The notes under the pieces are model-generated. The model did not search any database. It was not told where the DNA came from and saw nothing but the letters and a program-made list of their open reading frames with translations. This document shows positions 16,484-24,837 of a stretch of 64,000 bases of DNA, in pieces. This stretch comes from Achromobacter pulmonis (lineage in GTDB: Bacteria; Pseudomonadota; Gammaproteobacteria; Burkholderiales; Burkholderiaceae_B), in the NCBI RefSeq assembly GCF_002885955.2, contig NZ_POQS01000001.1, positions 270,595 to 334,594 on the forward strand, written 5' to 3'. Numbering within the stretch: the stretch's first letter is position 1; each line of letters starts with the position of its first letter. The position numbers were made by a program, and so were the translations under genes.

Positions 16484-18565
16484 ATGCAAACCAGCAGTAA
16501 AGGACTGGGTCAACACCTGGTCTGGCTGGCGGTTGCGGTGCTGGGCGCGTTCGCGCTGGGCACCGTGGCGCTGGCCAGAGGGGAGACCATCAACGCGCTA
16601 TGGGTGGTGATCGCCGCCGTCTGCGTCTATCTGATCGCGTATCGCTACTACAGCCGATTCATCGCCAACAAGGTCTTCCAGCTGGACCCCACGCGCATGA
16701 CCCCGGCCTGGAAGTACAACGACGGCCTGGACTACGTGCCGACCAACAAGCACGTGCTGTTCGGCCACCACTTCGCCGCGATCGCCGGCGCCGGTCCGCT
16801 GGTCGGCCCGGTGCTGGCCGCGCAGATGGGCTATCTGCCGGGCATGCTGTGGATCCTGGCCGGCGTGGTGTTCGCCGGCGCGGTGCAGGATTTCACCATC
16901 CTCTTCATCTCGACCCGCCGTGACGGCCGCTCGCTGGGCGACCTGGTCAAGTCCGAACTGGGCAAGGTCCCGGGCGTGATCGCGCTGTTCGGCGCCTTCA
17001 TGATCATGGTCATCATCCTGGCGGTGCTGGCGCTGATCGTGGTCAAGGCCCTGACGCACTCGCCCTGGGGCACGTTCACCGTGGCCGCGACCATCCCCAT
17101 CGCGCTGTTCATGGGCGTGTACCTGCGCTATATCCGTCCGGGCAAGATCGGCGAAGTCTCCATCATCGGCTTCGTGGGCCTGATGGCCGCCATCACTTTC
17201 GGCCAGGACGTGGCCGCGCACCCGGTGATCGGCCCGATGTTCGACTTCGACGGCAAGGGCCTGACCTGGATCCTGATCATCTACGGCTTCATCGCCTCGG
17301 TGCTGCCGGTGTGGCTGCTGCTGGCGCCGCGCGACTACCTGTCGACCTTCCTGAAGATCGGCACCATCGTCGGCCTGGCCATCGGCATCGTGGTGGTTGC
17401 GCCCGAGCTGAAGATGCCCGCGCTGACGCAGTTCGTCGACGGCACCGGTCCGGTGTGGTCGGGCAACCTGTTCCCGTTCCTCTTCATCACGATCGCCTGC
17501 GGCGCCGTGTCGGGCTTCCACGCCCTGATCTCCTCGGGCACCACGCCCAAGCTGATCGAGAACGAAACCCAGGCCCGCTACATCGGCTACGGCGGCATGC
17601 TGATGGAATCCTTCGTGGCCATCATGGCCCTGGTGGCGGCCTGCGTGATCGAGCCGGGCATCTACTACGCCATGAACAGCCCGGCCGCGGTCATCGGCAC
17701 CACGCCGGACCAGGTCGCCCAGGTGGTTTCCAGCTGGGGCTTCGTGGTGACGCCGGCCGACCTGGTGCAGACCGCCAAGGACGTGGGCGAAAGCACCATC
17801 ATCTCGCGCGCCGGCGGCGCGCCCACGCTGGCCGTCGGCATGGCGCACATCCTGCACCAGGCCCTGGGCGGCCCGAGCATGATGGCGTTCTGGTATCACT
17901 TCGCCATCCTGTTCGAAGCCCTGTTCATCCTGACGGCCGTCGACGCCGGCACGCGCGCGGGCCGCTTCATGCTGCAGGACCTGCTGGGCACCTTCGCGCC
18001 CTCGCTCAAGCGCACCGACTCGCTGCCCGCCAACCTGATCGCCACCGGCCTGTGCGTGCTGGCCTGGGGCTACTTCCTGTACCAGGGCGTGGTCGATCCG
18101 CTGGGCGGCATCAACACGCTGTGGCCGCTGTTCGGCATCGCCAACCAGATGCTGGCCGCGGTGGCGCTGACGCTGGGCACCGTGGTGCTGTTCAAGATGA
18201 AGCGCGACCGCTATGCGTGGGTCACCGTGCTGCCGACGATCTGGCTGCTGGCGTGCACGCTGACGGCCGGCTGGCAGAAGATCTTCGACGCCGATCCGCG
18301 CGTCAGCTTCCTGGCGCACGCCGCCAAATACAACGCGGCGATCGCCGAAGGCAAGGTCCTGGCCCCGGCCAAGTCGCTGGCCGAGATGTCCCGCGTGGTG
18401 TTCAACGACTACATCAACGCCGGCCTGTGCGGTATCTTCATCTTCGTCGTGGTGAGCATTCTGGTGTTCGGCCTGCGTTCGGTGCAGCGCGCGCGCAACG
18501 AGAACAAGCCCACCGCCCGCGAAACCCCGTACGAGACGCTGCCCGCCGGCGCCGGCGCGGATTGA
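16484..18565 (+). CDS. cstA: Carbon-starvation protein CstA (pyruvate/peptide transporter family)
   Basis: A 693-residue polytopic inner-membrane protein of the CstA family with about 16-18 helices. Recognisable family segments are YRYYSRFIANKVFQLD, the GHHFAAIAGAGPLVGP box near residue 90, GAVQDFTILFISTRRDGRS, and SGFHALISSGTTPKLIENE. CstA/BtsT-type proteins take up pyruvate and, in some organisms, peptides under carbon limitation. The next gene is a YbdD-like small protein, as at cstA loci in enterobacteria. The divergent Cache-kinase system is the probable regulator. The strong terminator at 18796 ends this operon. Confidence 0.93.
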   Translation: MQTSSKGLGQHLVWLAVAVLGAFALGTVALARGETINALWVVIAAVCVYLIAYRYYSRFIANKVFQLDPTRMTPAWKYNDGLDYVPTNKHVLFGHHFAAIAGAGPLVGPVLAAQMGYLPGMLWILAGVVFAGAVQDFTILFISTRRDGRSLGDLVKSELGKVPGVIALFGAFMIMVIILAVLALIVVKALTHSPWGTFTVAATIPIALFMGVYLRYIRPGKIGEVSIIGFVGLMAAITFGQDVAAHPVIGPMFDFDGKGLTWILIIYGFIASVLPVWLLLAPRDYLSTFLKIGTIVGLAIGIVVVAPELKMPALTQFVDGTGPVWSGNLFPFLFITIACGAVSGFHALISSGTTPKLIENETQARYIGYGGMLMESFVAIMALVAACVIEPGIYYAMNSPAAVIGTTPDQVAQVVSSWGFVVTPADLVQTAKDVGESTIISRAGGAPTLAVGMAHILHQALGGPSMMAFWYHFAILFEALFILTAVDAGTRAGRFMLQDLLGTFAPSLKRTDSLPANLIATGLCVLAWGYFLYQGVVDPLGGINTLWPLFGIANQMLAAVALTLGTVVLFKMKRDRYAWVTVLPTIWLLACTLTAGWQKIFDADPRVSFLAHAAKYNAAIAEGKVLAPAKSLAEMSRVVFNDYINAGLCGIFIFVVVSILVFGLRSVQRARNENKPTARETPYETLPAGAGAD

Positions 18566-18578
18566 GCAGGAGAGCCGC

Positions 18579-18791
18579 ATGCTGTTCGCCAACATGAGCT
18601 CGGCCGCCGGCGCGGCCGGCCGCTACCTGGGGCAGACGCTCCGGCTGATGGTGGGGGTGCCCGACTACGAGACCTACGTCGAGCACGTGCGGCGCACCCA
18701 TCCCGACCGGGAGCCGATGAGCTACGAAGAGTTCTTCCGCGAGCGCCAGGACGCGCGCTACGGCGGCAAGAAACGCATCGGCTGCTGCTGA
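18579..18791 (+). CDS. YbdD/YjiX-family small protein (DUF466)
   Basis: A 70-residue protein matching the YbdD/YjiX family. Its markers are the LGQTLRLMVGVPDYETYVEHVRR core, the HPDREPMSYEEFFRERQDARYGG block and the C-terminal cysteine pair GCC. These proteins are encoded directly after cstA or btsT in many genomes and are thought to be needed for full carrier activity. It begins 13 bases after the cstA stop with AGGAGAG as ribosome site. The family-typical end (GGKKRIGCC) shows it is complete. Confidence 0.9.
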   Translation: MLFANMSSAAGAAGRYLGQTLRLMVGVPDYETYVEHVRRTHPDREPMSYEEFFRERQDARYGGKKRIGCC

Positions 18792-18795
18792 CGCC

Positions 18796-18827
18796 AAAAG
18801 GCCTCGCCACCCGGCGAGGCCTTTTTT
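18796..18827. terminator. Bidirectional intrinsic terminator between the cstA operon and bfeA
   Basis: The stem GGCCTCGCC / GGCGAGGCC has nine G-C-rich pairs around an ACCC loop. It is flanked by AAAA on the left and TTTTTT on the right, so it can terminate from both sides. It sits five bases after the YbdD-like stop and nine bases before the end of the convergent bfeA gene. Confidence 0.93.
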
Positions 18828-18835
18828 CATGGCAC

Positions 18836-21016
18836 TCAGAACGAGGCCGTGAGGCTGGCGTAATAGGCGCGGCCGGGTTCGTTGTAGGTGGCCGCGCCGG
18901 CCTCGACCGCGTTGCCTTCGCGGTAGCGCTTCTTGTCCAGCAGGTTGCTCACGCCCACGCGCAGCCGCAGGTTGCGGTTGAACGCGTAGCCGGCGCTCAG
19001 GCCCACCAGGGCGTAGGGGCTGACGCCTTGCAGCCCGCGATCCGTGATCGCCTCGCCGCGGCGCGGGTTCAGGGTCGGGCCTTGCTGCCGGCCGTAGTAG
19101 GTCAGGTTGGCCTGCAGCGAAAGCCGTTCGGTGGCGTACCAGTCCAGCGTGGAATTGACGGTGTATTTCGGGATCACGCTCAGCGGCTGGCCGTCGTCCT
19201 TGCTTTCGCTGCGGATCATGTAGGTGAAGTTGGTGTTCCAGTCCAGGTCCGGCGCCAGGGCGATGAACAGATTGCCTTCCACGCCCTCGACCACCGCCTT
19301 GCCGGCGTTGCTCCATTGCAGCACGCGCGCGCCGTTGGCCAGGCGGTAGGCGATGTCGGTGCCGGCGACGATCTTGTTGCGGTAGTCGTTGCGGAAATAG
19401 GCCGCGCTCGCGCGCCAGCCGCCCGGGTCGTACTCGAAGCCGATTTCCTTGTTGACGCTGGTCTCGGGCGCCAGATCGCGGTTGCCGACGAGATAGCAGC
19501 CGTTGCGGTTGGCCTGCGATACCGGGCAGCCGTAGCCGCGGCTGTACATCAGGTAGTTGGGGTTGGACTGGTACAGGTTGGGCGCCTTGTAGGCGCGCGC
19601 GACGCCGCCTTTCAGGCGCAGCGCCGCGGTGAGCTCGTAGGCGGCGTTCAGGCTGGGGCTCCAGTTGCTGCCGAACTTGTCGTTGCGGTCGAACCGCAGG
19701 CCCGGCGTCAGCGTGGCGCGCGCGCCGGCCTGGATGTTGTCCTCCACGAAGAGCGCATAGCTGTTCTGGGCGGTTTTCGGGTCGCGGCCGTCCATGGCCA
19801 CGCCGCCGATGGCGCCGCCGGTATAGGTCTGGCGCAGGCTGGCGGCGTCTTCCAGCGATTCGCGCAGCCATTCCACGCCTATCGTGGCGACCTGCTCGAA
19901 GCCCAGCTCGAACGGCAGATTCACTTCGCCCACGGCGCTCCAGTTGCGCAGCCGCGACGTGGCCCGGCCCAGGTCCACCGGCATGCCTTCGCCGCCGCCG
20001 GCCAGGCCCTCGTTCTGGCGCGCATTGCGCGTGTAGTCGTAGCCCAGCGCGGCGCGCGATGTGCCCCAGTCCCAGACGCCGCGGTGGGTCAGGCCCAGGC
20101 TTTCGCGGTAGAGCGCGCTGGTTTCCTTGCCGTACAGGCTGTCGGAGAAGGACGAGGTGCTGTTGAGCATGGTGTCGCCGGCGTACAGATTGCCCTGGCG
20201 GCTGAACGCGGCCTCCAGGTCCACCGTGTTGCGGGCATCCGGGCGCCACGAGAACAGCGCGTTCAGGTCCTGGTTGACCACGCCTTCGCGGCCGGCCGAT
20301 TCCGCCAGGCCGTCGGCGTTGAGCTGCGAGCGCGCGGCGTTGATGTTGCGCGCGTCGGGATTGGTTTTGTTGTAGTTGCCGTAAAGCCGCAGGCTCAGGG
20401 TGTCGCTGATCGGGCCGCTCAGGCGGATGCCGACGCGGTTGGTATTGCCTTCGTCGCTGTCCTCGGGCTGGTTCAGGTAGTAGGTGAGCGACCCGCCGAA
20501 CCGGTCCGCGGGACGCTTGGTGATGATGTTCACCACGCCGCCCATCGCGCCCGAGCCATAGCGCGCGGCGGCCGGTCCGCGCAGCACCTCGATGCGCTCG
20601 ACTTCCTCGGCCGGCACCCAGTTGCTGTCGCCGCGGGTGTCGCGGTCGCCGTTCCAGCCGTAGCGCACCGCATTGCGCGACGTGGCGGGCCGGCCGTCGA
20701 TCAGGATCAGGGTGTTCTCGGGGCCCATGCCGCGGATGTCGATCTGGCGGCTGTTGCCGCGCGAGCCGCTGGCGCTGTTGCCGGTGAGGTTCACGCCGGG
20801 TTCGCGGCGCACGATGTCCGACAGATCGTTGACGGGCGGGCGGCGGGCGATCTCGTCGGCCGTGATCACCGAGACGCCGAGCGCTTCCTTGACTTCTTCT
20901 TCGGCGGTGCCCAGCACCTGCACGGTCGGCAGTTCCGGGACGGCCTGCGCGGCGGCGATGGTTCCATGCAGGCCGCAAAGCAGCAGGGCGGCGTAGTTCA
21001 GACGGTGCACTGACAT
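18836..21016 (-). CDS. bfeA: TonB-dependent ferric-enterobactin-type receptor (BfeA/FepA family)
   Basis: A 726-residue outer-membrane receptor. A signal peptide ends near AAAQA (residue 25). The TonB box is probably LPTVQVLGT. The plug domain covers about 40-165 (SVITADEIARRPPVNDLSDIVRREPGVNLTG..., IDIRGMGPENTLILIDG, IEVLRGPAAARYGSGAMGGVVNIIT). A 22-strand barrel ends with the aromatic TASF. A long extracellular loop contains a cysteine pair near residues 500-508. The sequence style and its divergent AraC-type neighbour match bfeA/bfeR of Bordetella, where BfeA imports ferric enterobactin and related catechols and transcription needs iron limitation plus the inducer. A Fur-type box lies just upstream. 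Confidence 0.85.
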   Translation of the reverse strand: MSVHRLNYAALLLCGLHGTIAAAQAVPELPTVQVLGTAEEEVKEALGVSVITADEIARRPPVNDLSDIVRREPGVNLTGNSASGSRGNSRQIDIRGMGPENTLILIDGRPATSRNAVRYGWNGDRDTRGDSNWVPAEEVERIEVLRGPAAARYGSGAMGGVVNIITKRPADRFGGSLTYYLNQPEDSDEGNTNRVGIRLSGPISDTLSLRLYGNYNKTNPDARNINAARSQLNADGLAESAGREGVVNQDLNALFSWRPDARNTVDLEAAFSRQGNLYAGDTMLNSTSSFSDSLYGKETSALYRESLGLTHRGVWDWGTSRAALGYDYTRNARQNEGLAGGGEGMPVDLGRATSRLRNWSAVGEVNLPFELGFEQVATIGVEWLRESLEDAASLRQTYTGGAIGGVAMDGRDPKTAQNSYALFVEDNIQAGARATLTPGLRFDRNDKFGSNWSPSLNAAYELTAALRLKGGVARAYKAPNLYQSNPNYLMYSRGYGCPVSQANRNGCYLVGNRDLAPETSVNKEIGFEYDPGGWRASAAYFRNDYRNKIVAGTDIAYRLANGARVLQWSNAGKAVVEGVEGNLFIALAPDLDWNTNFTYMIRSESKDDGQPLSVIPKYTVNSTLDWYATERLSLQANLTYYGRQQGPTLNPRRGEAITDRGLQGVSPYALVGLSAGYAFNRNLRLRVGVSNLLDKKRYREGNAVEAGAATYNEPGRAYYASLTASF

Positions 21017-21062
21017 TTCTCCAAGAGCAGAAAGGCAACCCGGAAGCGGGCGGCCATGTTTT

Positions 21063-21085
21063 AATTGAGAACGATTGCTATTTGA
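21063..21085. promoter_or_regulatory. Putative Fur box in the bfeA/bfeR divergent region
   Basis: AATTGAGAACGATTGC followed by TATTTGAA is an AT-rich island resembling Bordetella-type Fur sites (TGAGAAT...ATT...). It lies about 50 bp upstream of the bfeA start and directly before the bfeR start, so one site could repress both genes under iron excess. Judged by eye only; no matrix score was computed. Confidence 0.55.
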
Positions 21086-21099
21086 ATTTCGGCGAAATT

Positions 21100-22140
21100 A
21101 TGTCAGCGGCTACACGCGCCGGGGTTTGCGGCGCCACCACAAAACTTTGCGGCAGCGCCAACTCCCCAGAATCGGACCAAGAGAAAGCAGGCAGCGTGGG
21201 CGGGCCGCAACTGCTGCCGGCGCGCCCGGACGGGTATGGCCGGACGGCCGCGGCGCGTCCGCGCGCCATGCTGGAGGGCTGGTCCGACCTGACGGAACTG
21301 GCGCCGGGCATGGTGCTGCGGCGCCTGGACGTGCGCGATCTGCAGGGCGCGAGCGCGCGCGGCTCGCTGCGGCCGGGCCTGCACATTGCCCTGGTGGTGG
21401 GCGGGCGCGTGAACGTGACGCTGGCCGGCCAGCGGCTGGCCCTGGGGCCGCGCCCCGACGGCAAGGTGCTGGGCGTGGCGCTGTCGGTGCGGGAGCCGGA
21501 CGGCTTCGTGCGCGAATCGTGCCTGGGCGACATCGAGCGCACGGTGCTGCTGAGGCTGGAGCACGAATGGATGGATCGCCAGCGGCTTTGCGCCGGACTG
21601 CCGGCGCTGCGCAATTTCGCGCAACGCCACATGGCGTTGCGGACCTGGCAGGCGTCGGGGCCGGCGGTCGCGGCGGCGGAGCAGATGCTGCGTCCGCCCG
21701 TGATGGCGCCGTCGCTGTGGCGTCTTTACCAGCAGTCGCGCGCGCTGGCCATTATGGTGGACGCGTTGGAAGGGCTGCAGGATGGGGCGGCCGAACACAC
21801 GCCGGAACTCGGCCAGCGCGAGCGCCTGCGCATGATGGCGCTGCGCGAACTGCTGGACGAGGGCGGCGCCGATGCGCTGTCGCTGGCGCAGATCGCGGCC
21901 CGGGCGTGCATCAGCGTCAATACGCTGCAACGGCATTTCCGGGCGATGTGGGGCACCACGGTCGCCCAGTACCTGCGCGAGCGCAAACTGGCGCGCGCGC
22001 GGCTGGCGCTGGAGGTCGATGGCGTCAGCGTGACGCAGGCGGCATGGCTGGCCGGCTATAACAGCGCGGCCAATTTCGCCACCGCGTTCCGGCGCAGGTT
22101 CGGCATGACGCCGGGGCAGGTGCGCGCGCGCCGCCGCTGA
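21100..22140 (+). CDS. bfeR: AraC-family regulator, BfeR-like
   Basis: A 346-residue AraC/XylS-type activator. The C-terminal ~100 residues carry two helix-turn-helix motifs (LSLAQIAARACISVNTLQRHFRAMWG and VTQAAWLAGYNSAANFATAFRRRFGMTPGQ), typical of PchR/BfeR-like siderophore regulators. The N-terminal part (about 55-200) is the variable sensor, expected to bind the ferric siderophore. It is divergent from bfeA and shares a Fur-type site with it. The start is uncertain. The ATG at 21100 lacks a good ribosome site and leaves almost no leader after the Fur box; an in-frame GTG at 21196 (residue 33) would still give an intact protein. Confidence 0.8.
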   Translation: MSAATRAGVCGATTKLCGSANSPESDQEKAGSVGGPQLLPARPDGYGRTAAARPRAMLEGWSDLTELAPGMVLRRLDVRDLQGASARGSLRPGLHIALVVGGRVNVTLAGQRLALGPRPDGKVLGVALSVREPDGFVRESCLGDIERTVLLRLEHEWMDRQRLCAGLPALRNFAQRHMALRTWQASGPAVAAAEQMLRPPVMAPSLWRLYQQSRALAIMVDALEGLQDGAAEHTPELGQRERLRMMALRELLDEGGADALSLAQIAARACISVNTLQRHFRAMWGTTVAQYLRERKLARARLALEVDGVSVTQAAWLAGYNSAANFATAFRRRFGMTPGQVRARRR

Positions 22141-22167
22141 CGCAGCCGGGCGGCGCGGCGCGCGGGA

Positions 22168-22482
22168 TCAGCGCTTCATGCCGTCCTTGGACATGCCATC
22201 CTTGGCCATGCCGTCGTGCGACATGCCGTCCTTGCCCATCTTGTCCTTGGACATCTGGTCCTTGCCCATGGCGTCCTTGCCCATGGCGTCCTTGGACATG
22301 CCGTCCTTGCCCATCGCATCCTTGCCCATCTTGTCCTTGGACATCTGGTCCTTGCCCATGCCGTCCTTGGACATGGCGCTGTGGTCGCCGGCTTTCTTGT
22401 CCATGGCGTCGGCCGCGAGCGCCGTGGTGGCGGCGCCGAAGGCCAGGCAGATAGCGAATGCTGCGGTAGCGTAAGTCTTCAT
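22168..22482 (-). CDS. Secreted pentapeptide MxKDx repeat protein (methionine-rich, MrpX-like)
   Basis: A 104-residue precursor with a signal peptide (MKTYATAAFAICLAFGAATTALAA, cleavage near residue 24). After a short DAMDKKAGDHSA linker come thirteen tandem pentapeptides of the form M-(S/G/A/K)-K/H-D-x, ending MKR. Methionine occurs at every fifth residue and is flanked by Lys and Asp, so the mature chain is hydrophilic, probably disordered and full of exposed oxidisable methionines. At DNA level this is a 15-bp tandem repeat, with a longer block (MGKDQMSKDKMGKD) present twice. It is known as the MxKDx repeat family. The next gene downstream encodes a YedY-like molybdoenzyme, matching the MrpX-YedY1-YedZ1 hypochlorite-scavenging arrangement described in Azospira. 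Confidence 0.88.
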   Translation of the reverse strand: MKTYATAAFAICLAFGAATTALAADAMDKKAGDHSAMSKDGMGKDQMSKDKMGKDAMGKDGMSKDAMGKDAMGKDQMSKDKMGKDGMSHDGMAKDGMSKDGMKR

Positions 22483-22525
22483 GGTGTGTTCCTTTTAGAA
22501 CAGGGGTGGGGGAAAAAATCTTGGC

Positions 22526-23326
22526 CTAGCTGCCGCCGAACCAGTTGTAGCCCTGGTCCTCCCAGTAGCCGCCGGGATAGGTGTTGGTGACGAAGATCGC
22601 CTGGACGTGCTTGGGGTTCTTGTAGCCAAGCTTGGTCGGCATGCGCAGCTTCATGGGAAAGCCGTACTCGCGCGGCAGCGTGCGGCCGTCATAGGTCAGC
22701 GCCAGGATGGTCTGGGGATGCAGGGCGGTAGGCATGTCGATGCTGGTGTAGTAGTCGTCGGCGCACTTGAATCCGACGTACCTGGCGCTCAGGTCCGCGC
22801 CCACGCGCTTGAGGAAATCCGCGAACGGCACGCCGCCCCATTTGCCGATGGCGCTCCAGCCTTCCACGCAGATGTGGCGGGTCACCTGTTCGGCCTGGGC
22901 CATGGCGCGCAACTCCTCGAGCCGCCAGGCGCGGCGGTCGGCGACCAGGCCGCTGACTTCCAGCCGGAACGATTCCTCGTCCACGCGCGGCGCCTGGTCG
23001 ATGCCGTAATAGGCGTTGAACGGAAACGGCCGCGCGATCATGGATTCGGGATAGGTGGGAGCCAGCTGGGTCGGATCGAACAGCCAGCCCTGGACGCGGT
23101 CGTTCCAGCGCGACACCGTGGCCAGCGCGCGCTCCACGCCTTCGTCGTCGGCCAGCGAGCAGCCCGACAGCATGGCCAGCCCGCCCAGGGTCAGCCCGCG
23201 GCGCAGGAAGGCGCGGCGCGCCGGCTGCGGCAGGCGCTTTTCCAACAGCCCGCCGGCTTCGCGCAGGATCTCCGCGGCGTCCGGGCGGGCGGCGAGACGG
23301 TTTTTCGGCTTGGATTGCGGATTCAT
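22526..23326 (-). CDS. Sulfite-oxidase-fold molybdopterin oxidoreductase (YedY/MsrP-like)
   Basis: A 266-residue protein of the oxidoreductase molybdopterin-binding (sulfite oxidase) fold. It has a twin-arginine-like signal, RRAFLRRGLTLGGLAML, with arginines at 37-38 and a possible lipobox LSGC (Cys56), so it should be exported folded and perhaps lipid-anchored. The molybdenum-ligating cysteine is Cys153 in HICVEGWSAIGKWGG. The C-terminal PMKLRMPTKLGYKNPKHV and GGYWEDQGYNW blocks match the YedY family. YedY/MsrP reduces protein-bound methionine sulfoxide in the periplasm with electrons from a b-type cytochrome. Here that cytochrome is encoded 21 bases upstream on the same strand and a Met-rich secreted protein follows, fixing the likely substrate. 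Confidence 0.85.
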   Translation of the reverse strand: MNPQSKPKNRLAARPDAAEILREAGGLLEKRLPQPARRAFLRRGLTLGGLAMLSGCSLADDEGVERALATVSRWNDRVQGWLFDPTQLAPTYPESMIARPFPFNAYYGIDQAPRVDEESFRLEVSGLVADRRAWRLEELRAMAQAEQVTRHICVEGWSAIGKWGGVPFADFLKRVGADLSARYVGFKCADDYYTSIDMPTALHPQTILALTYDGRTLPREYGFPMKLRMPTKLGYKNPKHVQAIFVTNTYPGGYWEDQGYNWFGGS

Positions 23327-23347
23327 TCGTGGCTCCCGTTCGTTTGC

Positions 23348-23965
23348 TCAGCGCCCGCGGATCATGGCGGCCAGGCTGCGCGGCACCACGGCCACCATCA
23401 GCACGTGCACCGCGACGAAGGCCGCGAGCAGGGCCATGGCGTAGAAGTGCACCAGGCGAGCCCCTTCGTATCCGCCCATCAGTTCGCGGAGCAGTTCGAA
23501 CTGCACCGATTTCCACAGCACCAGGCCGGAGGCGACCAGCAGCGCGATGTCGGCCATCGCGAACAGGTAGGCCAGGCGCTGCAGCTGGTTGTAGCGGCGC
23601 GGGTCGGCGTGCGAGAGCCGGCCGCGCAAGGCCGCGCCCAGGTCGGCGGCCAGGCCGCGCAGGCTCAGCGGAAAGAATTTGCGGCGCAGCCGGCCGGTGG
23701 CGAGATTGGCGGCCAGGTACAGCACGCCGTTACCGGCCAGCAGCCACATGCCGGCGAAATGCCATTGCAGGGCGCCGCCCAGCCAGCCGCCGAGCGTGAC
23801 GCCGGCGGGGAAGCTGAAGTCGAACAGCGGCGAGGCGTTGTAGATGCGCCAGCCGCTGGCGGCCATGACGCCCACGGCCAGCGCGTTCAGCCAGTGCTGG
23901 ATGCGCAGCCAGCCGGGGTGGACAGGGCTGGCGCCAGGGGCGCGGTGGGCGGGAATGGCCGGCAT
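23348..23965 (-). CDS. Membrane b-type cytochrome (cytochrome b561/Ni-Fe hydrogenase b type, YedZ1-like)
   Basis: A 205-residue inner-membrane protein with four to five helices. Candidate haem-b histidines are in LRIQHWLNALAVG (TM1), WHFAGMWLLAGNGVLYL (TM2), and ARLVHFYAMALLAAFVAVHVLM (last helix, two His). It belongs to the prokaryotic cytochrome b561 / thiosulfate-reductase cytochrome b group and would pass quinol electrons to the exported molybdoenzyme encoded next. The ATG at 23965 is preferred over one at 23998 because GGAG precedes it. It is the first gene of the leftward operon and is divergent from the OmpR-type regulator; the 143-bp gap has an AT-rich patch near 24035-24055. Confidence 0.83.
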   Translation of the reverse strand: MPAIPAHRAPGASPVHPGWLRIQHWLNALAVGVMAASGWRIYNASPLFDFSFPAGVTLGGWLGGALQWHFAGMWLLAGNGVLYLAANLATGRLRRKFFPLSLRGLAADLGAALRGRLSHADPRRYNQLQRLAYLFAMADIALLVASGLVLWKSVQFELLRELMGGYEGARLVHFYAMALLAAFVAVHVLMVAVVPRSLAAMIRGR

Positions 23966-24108
23966 GGAAGGCTCCGGGTTGCTTGTCGTTGGCGACATTC
24001 TTGTCCGGGGCCGGTGGCGAAGTCCTCACGCAAACTTAAATTAAATGTGATAACTCGCCGCGCGCGGATTGGCGACAATACGCGCATCATTCCCCATCCG
24101 AGCTGCCC

Positions 24109-24837
24109 ATGGACACGCCCCGACGCGTACTGATAGTCGAAGACGACGCCCACATCGCGGAACTGCTGCGCATGCACCTGCGCGACGAAGGCTATGCGGT
24201 CGAACACGCCGCCGACGGCCACGACGGCATGCGCAGGCTGGAGGAAGGCAACTGGGACGCGCTGGTGCTGGACCTGATGCTGCCCGGCATCGACGGGCTG
24301 GAGATCTGCAAGCGGGCGCGCGGCATGGCGCGCTACATCCCCATCATCATCACCAGCGCGCGCTCCAGCGAAGTGCATCGCATCCTGGGCCTGGAGCTGG
24401 GCGCGGACGACTATCTGGCCAAGCCGTTCTCCATGCTGGAGCTGGTGGCGCGCGTGCGCGCGCTGCTGCGCCGCAGCGAGGCGCTGGAGCGCAACGCGCG
24501 GCTGGACGCCGGCAGCCTGTCGCTGCACGGCCTGGCCATCGATCCGCTGGCGCGCACGGCCGACGTCGACGGCCGCCGGCTGGAGCTGACGCCGCGCGAA
24601 TTCGACCTGCTGCTTTTCTTTGCGCGCAATCCGGATCAGGTGTTCTCGCGCCTGGACCTGCTGAACCAGGTGTGGGGCTACCGGCACGAAGGCTACGAGC
24701 ACACGGTCAACACCCACATCAACCGGCTGCGCGCCAAGATCGAGGCGGACGCGTCCAATCCGCAGCGCATCCTGACGGTCTGGGGCCGGGGCTACAAATT
24801 CGCGGCGGCGCCCGGCCGCGCGGGAGACGCGGCATGA
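24109..24837 (+). CDS. OmpR-type response regulator (HprR-like position)
   Basis: A 242-residue OmpR/PhoB regulator. The receiver domain has VEDD near residues 10-13, the phospho-acceptor aspartate in LVLDLMLPG and the lysine in LAKPFSM. The winged-helix effector domain ends with HTVNTHINRLRAKIE and VWGRGYKF. Its stop overlaps the start of the kinase gene (ATGA). It is transcribed away from the cytochrome-molybdoenzyme-MxKDx operon, the same relation as hprRS (yedWV) to msrPQ (yedYZ) in E. coli. It is therefore the likely activator of that operon under oxidative or chlorine stress (inference from synteny). Confidence 0.9.
   Translation: MDTPRRVLIVEDDAHIAELLRMHLRDEGYAVEHAADGHDGMRRLEEGNWDALVLDLMLPGIDGLEICKRARGMARYIPIIITSARSSEVHRILGLELGADDYLAKPFSMLELVARVRALLRRSEALERNARLDAGSLSLHGLAIDPLARTADVDGRRLELTPREFDLLLFFARNPDQVFSRLDLLNQVWGYRHEGYEHTVNTHINRLRAKIEADASNPQRILTVWGRGYKFAAAPGRAGDAA

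Noticed and set aside
22178-22474. Plus-strand ORF of Met/Pro/Ser/Leu repeats, or a CRISPR-like array, at the 15-bp tandem repeat
   Set aside because: The repeats are contiguous with no spacers, and the minus strand encodes a signal peptide plus the known MxKDx pattern; the plus-strand frame is its complement.
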